Assembly: GCA_016875395.1 (NCBI GenBank)
Contig: VGRF01000008.1
Span: 85,568 to 149,567 of the forward strand
From: Deltaproteobacteria bacterium
GTDB taxonomy: Bacteria; Myxococcota_A; UBA9160; UBA6930
Direction of reading: 5' to 3'
Length of the DNA: 64,000 nt
In this document: positions 48,991 to 57,011 of the stretch, piece after piece
Layout: every line of letters begins with the position of its first letter
How positions within the stretch are numbered: the stretch's first letter is position 1
The notes under the pieces: model-generated
Database searches by the model: none
Told to the model about the DNA's origin: nothing
What the model saw: only the letters and a program-made list of their open reading frames with translations
Made by a program: the position numbers and the translations under genes

Positions 48991-49665
48991 TCAGCGAGCC
49001 TTGCGCAACAAGCTGGAGTGCACGAAGCCGACCTTGCCCGTAGTGGTTCGCACGAGCGACCAATCGGCCTCGCGCGCCTCGACGAACACGGGCAGCGACG
49101 CCGTCAGCGTGGCGAGCACTTCGGCGCCCTGGCTCGGTGCCGTGCGCAGATTCACGCGCGACCCTTCGATGAAATGCGTGCTCGCGTTGGCGGCAACCCG
49201 GTCTGCCTCCTCATCGAGAGCACCGGTGATGCGGCGCGCGCGAGAGATGAAGAACACCGCGGAGCCGACGCGATTCGCCGCGAGCTGGCGCTCGGCCTCT
49301 GCCAGCTTCTCGCGCGCCTCGCGCACTCGATCGTCGCGCCAAGGCGCGCGGCGGCTGGCGCGCTCCAGCTGGATTCGAGCCTCCGCGAGTGCAGAGACCG
49401 CCTCGGCCCGCCCCTGCGAGCCGCGCATGCCGGACTCGACCGCGAGCAGCGTCTCTTCCGCAGCGCGCAGGTCCTCGCGCAGGCGTTCGATCTCGAACTC
49501 GAGCGCTCGGACGCGATCTTCGTCTGCTCGCCGCTGCACGTCCGGAGGTGGCTGCGCGACGACGGGCGGCGCCGGCGGCGCAGGCGCCACTGGCGGCGGG
49601 GGCGGGGGCGGCGCGGAAGCGCACGCGGTCGTGAGAAGCGCAGCGACAAGCAGGATTTTCGACAT
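48991..49665 (-). CDS. Lipoprotein with coiled coil and C-terminal SH3 domain
   Basis: A 224-residue protein with a lipobox (LLTTAC, Cys at about residue 15), a proline-rich spacer (20-42), a long charged helix region 45-150 likely to form a coiled coil, and a bacterial SH3 domain at about 165-222 (SRVNLRTAPSQGAEVLATL, then WSLVRTTTGKVGFVHSSLL). Such lipoproteins may bind peptidoglycan or its enzymes from the outer membrane. Convergent with the diguanylate cyclase gene. Confidence 0.82.
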   Translation of the reverse strand: MSKILLVAALLTTACASAPPPPPPPVAPAPPAPPVVAQPPPDVQRRADEDRVRALEFEIERLREDLRAAEETLLAVESGMRGSQGRAEAVSALAEARIQLERASRRAPWRDDRVREAREKLAEAERQLAANRVGSAVFFISRARRITGALDEEADRVAANASTHFIEGSRVNLRTAPSQGAEVLATLTASLPVFVEAREADWSLVRTTTGKVGFVHSSLLRKAR

Positions 49666-49734
49666 TCGACACCCCGTCGATCGTGGGCATCGACTCGCAC
49701 GCGCGAGGCCTTGAGTCGCTTCGGGGACGAAGCG

Positions 49735-50985
49735 CTACTCGAGCGTCGCGTAGCTCGTGCTGCGGTCGTTCGCGCGCCTCCCGGCCAGCACGGCCGCGCA
49801 AGTCGTCAGGTCGCGGGCCCACTCGTCGATCACCGGCGCGTTGGCGGCGCAAACGGTGCTGTGCAGCGAGTCGGGCGGCGTCTGGCGGTCGTGGAACCAG
49901 CCGCCGCGCGCGAGGAGCGCGTCGCCGAGGGCGAAGGCGTCGAGTCCGGAGCCGGGCGCGGCGGTGAAGGCGACGATCTGGGCTTCGGGGCTCCCTAACA
50001 CCTCGAGGCCGGGGACGGCGCGGATGGCGGCGAGCATCTTGTCGCGCGTTTCGAGCGTGGTGCGCGTCAAGCGGTCGTAGCCTTCGAGGCCGAGGCGCTG
50101 CATCACCGCCCACGCGCACGCCATCGGCAGGCCGGCGCGCGTGCCCTGGATGTTCGGGCTCGCGTAGAAGCCGCCGAGCCACGCGTCGAACACGAAGGTC
50201 TGGTACTGCCGCAGCGATTTCGTCCTGTGGAGAATCACGCTCGCGCCCTTCGGCGCGTAGCCGAGCTTGTGGATGTCGGCGGAGACCGTGGTCACGCCGG
50301 GCACGCGGAAGTCCCAGGGCGGGACTCGGTAGCCGAGGCGCTCGGCGAAAGGCAGCACGAAGCCGCCCATGCAGGCGTCGACGTGCATCGAGCAGCCGAC
50401 TTGTTGGGCGAGCTCCGCGAGCTCCGGAATCGGGTCCACGACGCCCTGCGGATACTGCGGCGCGCTGCCGACGATCAGCGCGGTGTTCGCGTTCACGCAC
50501 GCGGCCATGGCCTCGACGTCGGCGCGGTAGTCCGCGCGCACGGGCACGCTGTGCACGCGCAGCCCGAAGTAGTGCGCGGCTTTGTGGAACGCGGCGTGCG
50601 CGCTGTTCGGCAGCACGATCTCGGGAGCCGTGATGCCGCGCTCCGCCTTCGCGCGCTCGCGCGCGGCCTTCACGGCGCACAGGATGCTCTCGGTGCCGCC
50701 GCTCGTCATGAAGCCGGCGACACCGGCGTCCCCGTGCAGCAGCGATGCGGTCCAGCCGCACACCTCGCTCTGGATCTCGCCGAGCGACGGGAACGCCTTC
50801 GTGTTGAGCGCGTTCTCGTGCAAGAACTCGCGCGCCACCGCCTCCGCGATCTCGTGCACCTCGGGGCCGCCGTCGTAAACCATTCCGAACGTGCGCCCTT
50901 CCCTCCAGCGCGCGTCGCGCGCGCGCTTGGTTGTTAGGGCGGAGAGAATCTCGGAAGCCGGCTTGCCGCGTTCGGGGAGGCTCAT
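49735..50985 (-). CDS. PLP-dependent lyase/decarboxylase, sphingosine-1-phosphate lyase-like
   Basis: A 416-residue group II PLP enzyme. The cofactor lysine is K240 in SADIHKLGYAPKGASV; GFMTSGGTESILCAVKAARE near 91 holds the phosphate and HVDACMGGFVLPFAE near 201 contains the ring-binding Asp. The HKxGxAPKG pattern and overall length favour the sphingosine-1-phosphate lyase branch over glutamate or tyrosine decarboxylases. Bacterial members cleave phosphorylated long-chain bases, so a role in sphingolipid breakdown is possible. ATG 50985 is used. The upstream gene (membrane protein) ends 17 bases away. Confidence 0.82.
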   Translation of the reverse strand: MSLPERGKPASEILSALTTKRARDARWREGRTFGMVYDGGPEVHEIAEAVAREFLHENALNTKAFPSLGEIQSEVCGWTASLLHGDAGVAGFMTSGGTESILCAVKAARERAKAERGITAPEIVLPNSAHAAFHKAAHYFGLRVHSVPVRADYRADVEAMAACVNANTALIVGSAPQYPQGVVDPIPELAELAQQVGCSMHVDACMGGFVLPFAERLGYRVPPWDFRVPGVTTVSADIHKLGYAPKGASVILHRTKSLRQYQTFVFDAWLGGFYASPNIQGTRAGLPMACAWAVMQRLGLEGYDRLTRTTLETRDKMLAAIRAVPGLEVLGSPEAQIVAFTAAPGSGLDAFALGDALLARGGWFHDRQTPPDSLHSTVCAANAPVIDEWARDLTTCAAVLAGRRANDRSTSYATLE

Positions 50986-51002
50986 GCGCGCAGTATGCGC
51001 GA

Positions 51003-51719
51003 TCAGTCCCGCTCGAACTCCGCAATCTCCGCGAGCATCGATTCCGCGCGCACGACGCTGCGGCCCGCGAGCTCGTCGTCGACGCGCTTCGCGAGCGCGG
51101 GGCGCCGCACGCTGCGCAGCCAGCGCAGCCCGAGCCACGCGAGCACCGGCACGAGCACGACGTTCGCGAGCAGCCAGACGAGCGCCTGTGGCTGCTGCGC
51201 CCACTCGAACCAGCCGACCATGCGGGGCAGCTCCTCGCCCCAGCGCGCGGCGCCATCGAGCTGCGCGAACACGACGAGCGTCACAGGGAGCCACATCGCG
51301 CAGCCCGACACGATCAGGAACGGCGCCGCGCGCAGACGTCGCTCGCGCAGCTGCGCGAGCTGCCTCTGCAACGCGAGCACCGGCGCCGCGTGGTCGATGC
51401 GCGATACGTCGACGAGTTCGCGCACCGCGAGCGCCGTGATCAGCGCCGCCCACGCCTGCCCGATCGCGCCGAGCGCGAGCAGGCCCAGCGACGCGCGGTG
51501 CTCCACCCAGAACAGCGCGAACCACACGACCATCAGCGCGCCGAGCGCCGCCTGCGCGAGCTGCGCCCCGACGAGCGGCCGCAGCGCGCGCCGCACGTCG
51601 AGCAGCCGCGCACGCCGATAGCTCGCCAGCTCGACCGCGTGGACGCGCTCGATGCGCCGCTCGAGCGCCTGCCACGCGAGCTTCAGCTCGTCGATCTCCA
51701 CCACGTCGCTCGTACTCAT
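51003..51719 (-). CDS. Membrane protein coupled to an ECF sigma gene (possible anti-sigma)
   Basis: A 238-residue protein with a cytoplasmic N-terminal helix region (DELKLAWQALERRIERVHAV), four membrane helices (ALGALMVVWFALFWVEHRAS, ALGAIGQAWAALITALAVRE, LIVSGCAMWLPVTLVVFAQL, LLANVVLVPVLAWLGLRWLR) and a charged C-terminus. It overlaps the sigma factor gene (ATGA), the usual place of an anti-sigma factor. No ZAS domain or cysteine-histidine motif is present, so the role is inferred from position only. Confidence 0.72.
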   Translation of the reverse strand: MSTSDVVEIDELKLAWQALERRIERVHAVELASYRRARLLDVRRALRPLVGAQLAQAALGALMVVWFALFWVEHRASLGLLALGAIGQAWAALITALAVRELVDVSRIDHAAPVLALQRQLAQLRERRLRAAPFLIVSGCAMWLPVTLVVFAQLDGAARWGEELPRMVGWFEWAQQPQALVWLLANVVLVPVLAWLGLRWLRSVRRPALAKRVDDELAGRSVVRAESMLAEIAEFERD

Positions 51720-52264
51720 GACTTCCCTCCGCTGAGCTCACCGCGCAGGCGCTGGCGCAAGCGGCTCAGCTTCGTCGCCACGTTCGATTCCGAGATGCCG
51801 AGCACCTCGCCGATCTCGCGCTGACTGCGCTCGTCGAGGTGCAACAACAACAGCGCCCGATCGAGCCGCGCGAGCCGCGCGATCGCCCGCTCGAGCGCAT
51901 GCGCGCGCCGCGCGTCCTCGAGCGATTCGTCGGGCGAAGTCTGCGATGCCACCGACTCCGCATCGAGCGGCTCCGCGACACCGCGGCGCTCGCGCCCGCG
52001 CAAGTACGAAACGCCGACGTTCAGCGCGACGCGATACATCCAAGTCGCGAACGGCCGCGACGCGTCGTAACGCGGAAACGACCGCCAAAGCTGCGCCGCA
52101 ATCTCCTGCGCCAGATCCGCCCGATCCTCCGCACTCGCCGCAAACGTGTGCGCAACCTTCACGACGATTCCGCGGTGCTGCGCCAGCAACCCCGCGAACC
52201 GCTCTCGCGCACCCGCCTCCGCCATCCCGAGTGCCCTCGCTTCCACAAACGGCTTCGCGTCCAT
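51716..52264 (-). CDS. ECF-type RNA polymerase sigma factor
   Basis: A 182-residue sigma-70 family protein with region 2 (DLAQEIAAQLWRSFPRYDAS, then FATWMYRVALNVGVSYLRGR) and region 4 (LLLLHLDERSQREIGEVLGI, then NVATKLSRLRQRLRGE) and no regions 1 or 3. ATG 52264 is chosen; a longer frame to 52393 enters the upstream hairpin region. It is followed by a coupled membrane protein that may be its antagonist. The target promoter is unknown. Confidence 0.88.
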   Translation of the reverse strand: MDAKPFVEARALGMAEAGARERFAGLLAQHRGIVVKVAHTFAASAEDRADLAQEIAAQLWRSFPRYDASRPFATWMYRVALNVGVSYLRGRERRGVAEPLDAESVASQTSPDESLEDARRAHALERAIARLARLDRALLLLHLDERSQREIGEVLGISESNVATKLSRLRQRLRGELSGGKS

Positions 52265-52343
52265 TCTGCAGAAGTGATTCGCCGGACTCGCGGAAACATC
52301 ACAGCCGATCGCACACCCGAATGCCCCAACCAGCGCGCAGCGT

Positions 52344-52378
52344 TGGGCTTCGGGCGCCTCGATGGCGCCCGAAGCCCA
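52344..52378. terminator. 15-bp perfect hairpin
   Basis: TGGGCTTCGGGCGCC pairs perfectly with GGCGCCCGAAGCCCA around the loop TCGAT. It lies in the 306-base gap between the sigma factor start and the frmA stop, on the path of frmA transcription. Probably terminates frmA; no clear T-run. Confidence 0.6.
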
Positions 52379-52437
52379 CCCTCCTCCAAACAAGTCGGCG
52401 CGCTGAAGCGCGCACGAGAAGCGAAGCGGCGCGGCGT

Positions 52438-52518
52438 CCGCCGTCGGCGGAGAGCGGGGGCAGGCCGAGGAGGAACAGATGGCCGCCGCAGGCCTGCCCC
52501 CGCTGGAGCCGACGGCGG
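52438..52518. repeat. Two-part inverted repeat (10 + 14 bp) in the frmA-sigma gap
   Basis: CCGCCGTCGG (52438-52447) pairs with CCGACGGCGG (52509-52518), and inside it AGCGGGGGCAGGCC (52453-52466) pairs with GGCCTGCCCCCGCT (52491-52504), leaving a 24-base loop. The two stems would stack with a small asymmetric bulge. It is separate from the hairpin at 52344-52378. The remainder of the 52265-52570 gap shows nothing else. Confidence 0.65.
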
Positions 52519-52570
52519 GCTGAATCCCTCCGACTCTTCTCTTCGCGGCAGAGTCCCCGACTGCCGCGTC

Positions 52571-53680
52571 CTAAAACGTCACCACCGTCCGAATCGACTT
52601 CCCCGCATGCATCAACTCGAACGCCTCGTTGATGCGCTCGAGCGGCAACACGTGCGTGATCAGCGGATCGATGCGGATCTTCCCGTCCGTGTACCAGTCC
52701 ACGATCTTCGGAACGTCCGTCCGCCCGCGTGCGCCGCCGAACGCGGTGCCCTTCCAGATGCGCCCCGTCACCAGCTGAAACGGCCGCGTCTTGATCTCCT
52801 GCCCCGCGCCGGCGACGCCGATGATGATCGACTCGCCCCAGCCGCGGTGGCAGCACTCGAGCGCCTGCCGCATCACGTCCACGTTGCCGATGCACTCGAA
52901 GCTGTAGTCCGCGCCGCCGTCGGTGAGCTCGACGAGGTGCGCGACGAGGTCGCCCTTCACGTCCTTCGGGTTCACGAAGTGCGTCATGCCGAACGCTTCG
53001 GCCATCGCGCGCCGCGCCGGGTTCAGGTCGACGCCGACGATCTTGTTCGCGCCGACGAGCTTCAGCCCTTGAATCACGTTGAGGCCGATGCCGCCGAGGC
53101 CGAACACGACCGCGTTCGAGCCCGCGGTCACCTTCGCGGTGTTGATCACCGCGCCGATGCCAGTTGTTACGCCGCAGCCGATGTAACAGATCTTCTCGAA
53201 GGGAGCGTCCTTGCGGACCTTCGCGACGGCGATCTCGGGCAACACGATGTGATTAGCGAACGTCGACGTGCCCATGTAGTGGAAGATCGCGCCGCCCTTG
53301 CCCGAGAAGCGGCTCGTGCCGTCGGGCATCAGGCCCTGCCCCTGCGTCGCGCGGATCGCGGTGCACAGGTTGGTCTTGCGCGACGTGCAGCTCTTGCACT
53401 GCCGGCACTCGGGCGTGTAGAGCGGGATCACGTGATCGCCGGGCGCCACGCTCGTTACGCCCGCACCTACTTCGCGCACGATGCCGGCGCCTTCGTGGCC
53501 GAGAATCGCGGGGAACTTGCCCTCCGGATCGGCGCCCGAGAGCGTGAACTCGTCGGTGTGGCACACGCCCGTGGCCTTGATCTCGACGAGCACTTCGCCG
53601 GCCTTCGGGCCCGCGAGCTCGATCTCCTCGATCTCGAGCGGCTTGCCCGCCGCCCGCGCCACCGCTGCCCTCGTCTTCAC
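52571..53680 (-). CDS. frmA: S-(hydroxymethyl)glutathione dehydrogenase (class III alcohol dehydrogenase)
   Basis: Oxidises the formaldehyde-glutathione adduct with NAD+; also reduces S-nitrosoglutathione. The 369 residues match the family length. Catalytic zinc ligands are C40 (GVCHTDE) and H62-E63 (GHEGAG); structural zinc ligands are C92, C95, C98 and C106. GLGGIGLNVIQGLKLVGANK is the NAD-binding motif. GTG 53680 is chosen because GAGGAGAACACG precedes it; ATG 53707 would add nine residues. Presence of this enzyme implies glutathione or a similar thiol. Related mycothiol- or other Zn-alcohol dehydrogenases are less likely alternatives. Confidence 0.85.
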   Translation of the reverse strand: MKTRAAVARAAGKPLEIEEIELAGPKAGEVLVEIKATGVCHTDEFTLSGADPEGKFPAILGHEGAGIVREVGAGVTSVAPGDHVIPLYTPECRQCKSCTSRKTNLCTAIRATQGQGLMPDGTSRFSGKGGAIFHYMGTSTFANHIVLPEIAVAKVRKDAPFEKICYIGCGVTTGIGAVINTAKVTAGSNAVVFGLGGIGLNVIQGLKLVGANKIVGVDLNPARRAMAEAFGMTHFVNPKDVKGDLVAHLVELTDGGADYSFECIGNVDVMRQALECCHRGWGESIIIGVAGAGQEIKTRPFQLVTGRIWKGTAFGGARGRTDVPKIVDWYTDGKIRIDPLITHVLPLERINEAFELMHAGKSIRTVVTF

Positions 53681-53749
53681 CGTGTTCTCCTCGAAAGGGG
53701 CGCGCATGATACGCGCGCCGGACTACCGTGCGCGCGGCGAGGAGAAGTT

Positions 53750-54196
53750 GTGTCGCGCCCGCAAGCTGGATCGCGTCTCCGTCTGCGCGCGGTGGCGTTC
53801 GTCGAGACACCCGCGGACGCCGCGGGAGCCGCAAGCGAGACGATCTTCGAGAGCGTCGCGAGCCACGGCGGTGAGCCCATTCAGCGCGTGCAGCGGCTCG
53901 TCATCGCCGCGTTCGACTCCGCGCGGCGCGCGCTCGAGTTCGCGGCGCAGCTGCCGGCGGGCGTACGCGCGGGCCTCAGCATCGGCGACGTGCTCTACGA
54001 AGGTGATGCAGTGCACGGGCTGCCGGTCGTGCTCGCGAGCCGGCTGCGTGAGCAGGCCGACTTCGGGGAGGTGCTGTGCGTCGCTCCGCTCATCACCCTC
54101 GCCCCCGAGGCGGCGAGCGCGTTTTGCTTGGCGGGCGAGCGCCGCCTCGCGGGCTTCGCCGAGGACATCGCCGTGTTCGAGCGCGTCAGCCGCTGA
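53750..54196 (+). CDS. Small class III cyclase-fold protein, probably inactive
   Basis: A 148-residue protein resembling a single nucleotide-cyclase homology domain: ASETIFESVASHGGEPIQRV, FDSARRALEFAAQLPAGVRA, GLSIGDVLYEGDAVHGLPVV, then EVLCVAPLITLAPEAASAFC. It lacks the metal-binding aspartates (no FTDLVGST-like start, no GDG) and the Asn/Arg pair expected in active cyclases. It may therefore bind nucleotides or partner another protein. GTG 53750 follows GAGGAG. It is convergent with the disrupted cyclase-ATPase gene and overlaps its 3' end by 11 bases. Confidence 0.62.
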   Translation: MSRPQAGSRLRLRAVAFVETPADAAGAASETIFESVASHGGEPIQRVQRLVIAAFDSARRALEFAAQLPAGVRAGLSIGDVLYEGDAVHGLPVVLASRLREQADFGEVLCVAPLITLAPEAASAFCLAGERRLAGFAEDIAVFERVSR

Positions 54197-57011
54197 GTCG
54201 GCGGCGCACGCGCTCCGCTCGCTCGTGCACGACCGGGAGCCCGAGCTTCGCGCTGAGCGCCTCAGCCGCGCTCAGCGCGGCCAGCGCGGCGTCGCGAGCG
54301 GGGGCCGTCTCCGCGAGATCGAGCAGCGCGCGCGCTTCCCACGCCGGCAGGCCGAAGGTGCGATTGCTCTCGATGGCCCGCGCCAGCTGCTCTGGCGCGT
54401 CCTCGCGACCCAGTGCGTGAGCGAGCAGCCCGGTGTAGCGGGCGACCGAGCCGAGCGTCGCGAACACGATGTTCGCGTGCTCGCCGACGTGCGGTGCGAG
54501 CTGCGCGAACAGCCGTTCGCAAAGCGGGAGGTCGCGCGCGTCGGCCGCAGCCGCGGCAGCGCAGCAAAGCGTCGAGAGCCACACCTGATTGCGGCGCAGG
54601 TCGCGAGCACCGCGTCGCGCTCGGCCGGCAATCCGAGCTCGGTGCAGCGCAGCGCCAGCGAGGGCCAGTTGATCGGCGAGAGATCGCGGTGCGCGCGCGC
54701 AGCGATTCCGACGGCGCTGCGCGCGGCCTCGACCGGCTGCGCGTCCACGTCGATCCAGAACTCCTGCACGCGGCGCTGCGCGCCGGCATCCCGCATGTCC
54801 GCGCGCTTCGCGATCGCGATGCCTTCCGCGACGTGCTCGCGCGCGTCCGCGAAACGCGCCTCACCGAGCGCCGCCGTCGCCTCGCGCAGCGCGAGCATCC
54901 AGCGGACGAGCGGCTGATCGGCCTCGCGCGCGAGGCTGCGCAGCGTCGCGAGCGCGTGCTCCGCCGCTGCGCGATCCCCGACGCGCGCCGCAGTGAAGAG
55001 CGAGCTGCCTGCGGCGTCGAAGCGGAGCGTCGGGCGCAAGTCCGCACTCGCAAGGCCGTCGAGCTCCGCCGTGGTCGCGAGCCGCTCGGAGAGCGGGTGG
55101 AACACGGACCACTGGCGCTGCGCCAGCACTTCCGCGAGCAGCTCGCGCCGGCCGAGCGCGCGCGCCAGCGCGAGCGCCTCGTCGCTCGCGCGGTCTCCTT
55201 CGTCCGCGTGCGGCGCCCAGGCGAGCTCGGTGCTGAGCAGCGCAAGCAAGCGCGCGCGCAGCGGGGCGTCGCCGTCGCCGAGCAGCGCGAGGGCGCTTCG
55301 CAGGCGCGCGACTTGCGCCTCGTCGACGTGCATCGCGCGGCTGAACGTGCCGCGGTAAGTCGCGAGCAGCGCGCGTCCCATCAGCTGGCCGTCGGCAAGC
55401 GCGTACGCACGGTCGGCGGCGGCGCTCAGCTCGCGACGGAACGACGCGTCGCCGACGCGTCGCAGCGCTTCGCCCACGTCGATCGCGAGCTCGCAGCGCT
55501 CGCGCTCGGCGGTCACGCCCGCGTAGTGCCGCTGCGCTTCGCGGAAGAACTCGAGCGCGCGCTCATTCGCGAACTGCGCGAGCGCCTGGCGGCCGGCCGC
55601 GGCCGCGTAGCGCGCGGCGCGCTCGCTGTGGCCGAGCGGCGCTGCGTGCGCGAAGTGGTGAGCGAGCTCGACGCTGCGCGCCACGCCGCCTCTGCGCCGT
55701 TCGAGCGCGAGGCCGGCGCGCTCGTGCAAGAGCGCCAGCCGAGCGCCACTCACTTCGTCGTAGAACGCACGCTGGAGCAGCGCGTGCGAGAAGGCGTACG
55801 AGAGCCGCTCGCGATCGAGCTCGCGCAGGATGCCCGCTCGGCGAGCCGGCGCCGAGCGCGCGTGCGCCGGCGTCGACGAGCTCGGGCACGCGGGCATCGC
55901 TCGCGCGATGCGTCGTCACGATCAGCACGCGGCTGTCGCCGAGGCCGAACAGCACGTGCGCGAGCAGATCGAACGCCGCGCTGCCCGCCCAGTGCAGCGA
56001 GTCGAGCAGCAGCACGATCGGATCGTCGAGCGTCGCGACGCGCAGCCACTCGAGGAACGCGTCGCGCAACAGGGTGCGCTCGTGCTCGGGGTCGGAGCTC
56101 GAAGGCGGCGGCAGATCGGGCACGCGCTCGAGCAGCTCGGGCACGAGCCGCGCGAGCTCGCCCGAGTTCGGACCGAGGCGCGCCGCCAAATCGTCGACGC
56201 TGCGCACCCAATGGCGGAGCGCCTTGTCGAGCGGGTCGTACGCGCCCGCGGAATCCTGCTGAGCGCCGGCGTAGACGATCGCCCCTCCGAGCGCGTCGAT
56301 CTCGCGGCTCAGCTCCGCAACGAGCCTCGTCTTCCCGATGCCGGCGTCGCCGCGAATCGCGACGAGCTGCGGCTCGCCATTCGCGGCGTGGTGATAGGCG
56401 TCGCGCAGCACGTCGAGCGCCGCGCTGCGCCCCGTCCACGGGAGCTGGCCGCTCGTGCGCAGCGACGCAGGCGCGCCGAGACTCGCAGCGGCGCTGCGCG
56501 GCGGCTCCCACACGACCTCGACGTGATCGCCCGCCGCCGCGCGCTGTCGCAGCGCTTCGCGGCTGCCGACCAGCGCGAGCACGGCCCGCGGCGCCAGGAT
56601 CTCGCCGCCGCGAGCGGCAGCGCAGGCCGCGTGCGCCTCGTCGACGGGCCGGCCCACGCAGTCGCCGTTCTCCCACACGATCTCGCCGCCTGCGAAGCCT
56701 ACGCGCACTTCGAGCGTCGCCTCGCGGCGCGCGCGCCGGTTCCGCCGATCGGTCGCCTGCTGCACGTCGATGGCGGCGCGGGCTGCGGACGAAACGCTCT
56801 CGAACGTGGCGAGGATGCCGTCGCCGAGCCACTGCTCCACCCGCCCGCTGTGGCGGGCGACGATCGCCCGTAACAACTGCTCGTGCGCGCGGCGCAGTGG
56901 CTCGGCGTGCGCGTCGCCGAGAGACGTGCGCAGCTGCGTCGAGCCGACGAGGTCCGTGACGAGCACGCCGCCAAGGCGCCGAGAGGACAGGCCCGCGGCG
57001 GCAGCGCTCAT
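54186..57011 (-). pseudogene. Disrupted cyclase-ATPase-TPR regulator gene
   Basis: From ATG 57011 the frame encodes a cyclase homology domain (VLVTDLVGSTQLRTSLGDAH, WLGDGILATFESV), an ATPase with Walker A IRGDAGIGKTRLV and Walker B VLLLDSLHW, typical of large signal-transduction ATPases. Near 55840-55870 it jumps to another frame that continues LDRERLSYAFSHALLQRAFY and helical TPR-like repeats. The linker is too short, suggesting about 100-150 missing codons. Near 54590-54620 it shifts again (missing G before ACCTGCGCC), resuming LRRNQVWLSTLCC to the stop at 54186. The cyclase core also lacks the catalytic Asn/Arg. It begins with an ATGA overlap on the FAD protein gene. Confidence 0.72.

Noticed and set aside
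53699..53719. GGCGCGC-N7-GCGCGCC palindrome between frmA and the cyclase-fold gene
   Set aside because: Short GC-only arms arise easily in this sequence; too weak to call an operator.
51839..54196. A 785-residue plus-strand reading frame across the sigma and frmA genes
   Set aside because: It is an antisense shadow except for the last 148 codons, which form a plausible separate gene from GTG 53750.
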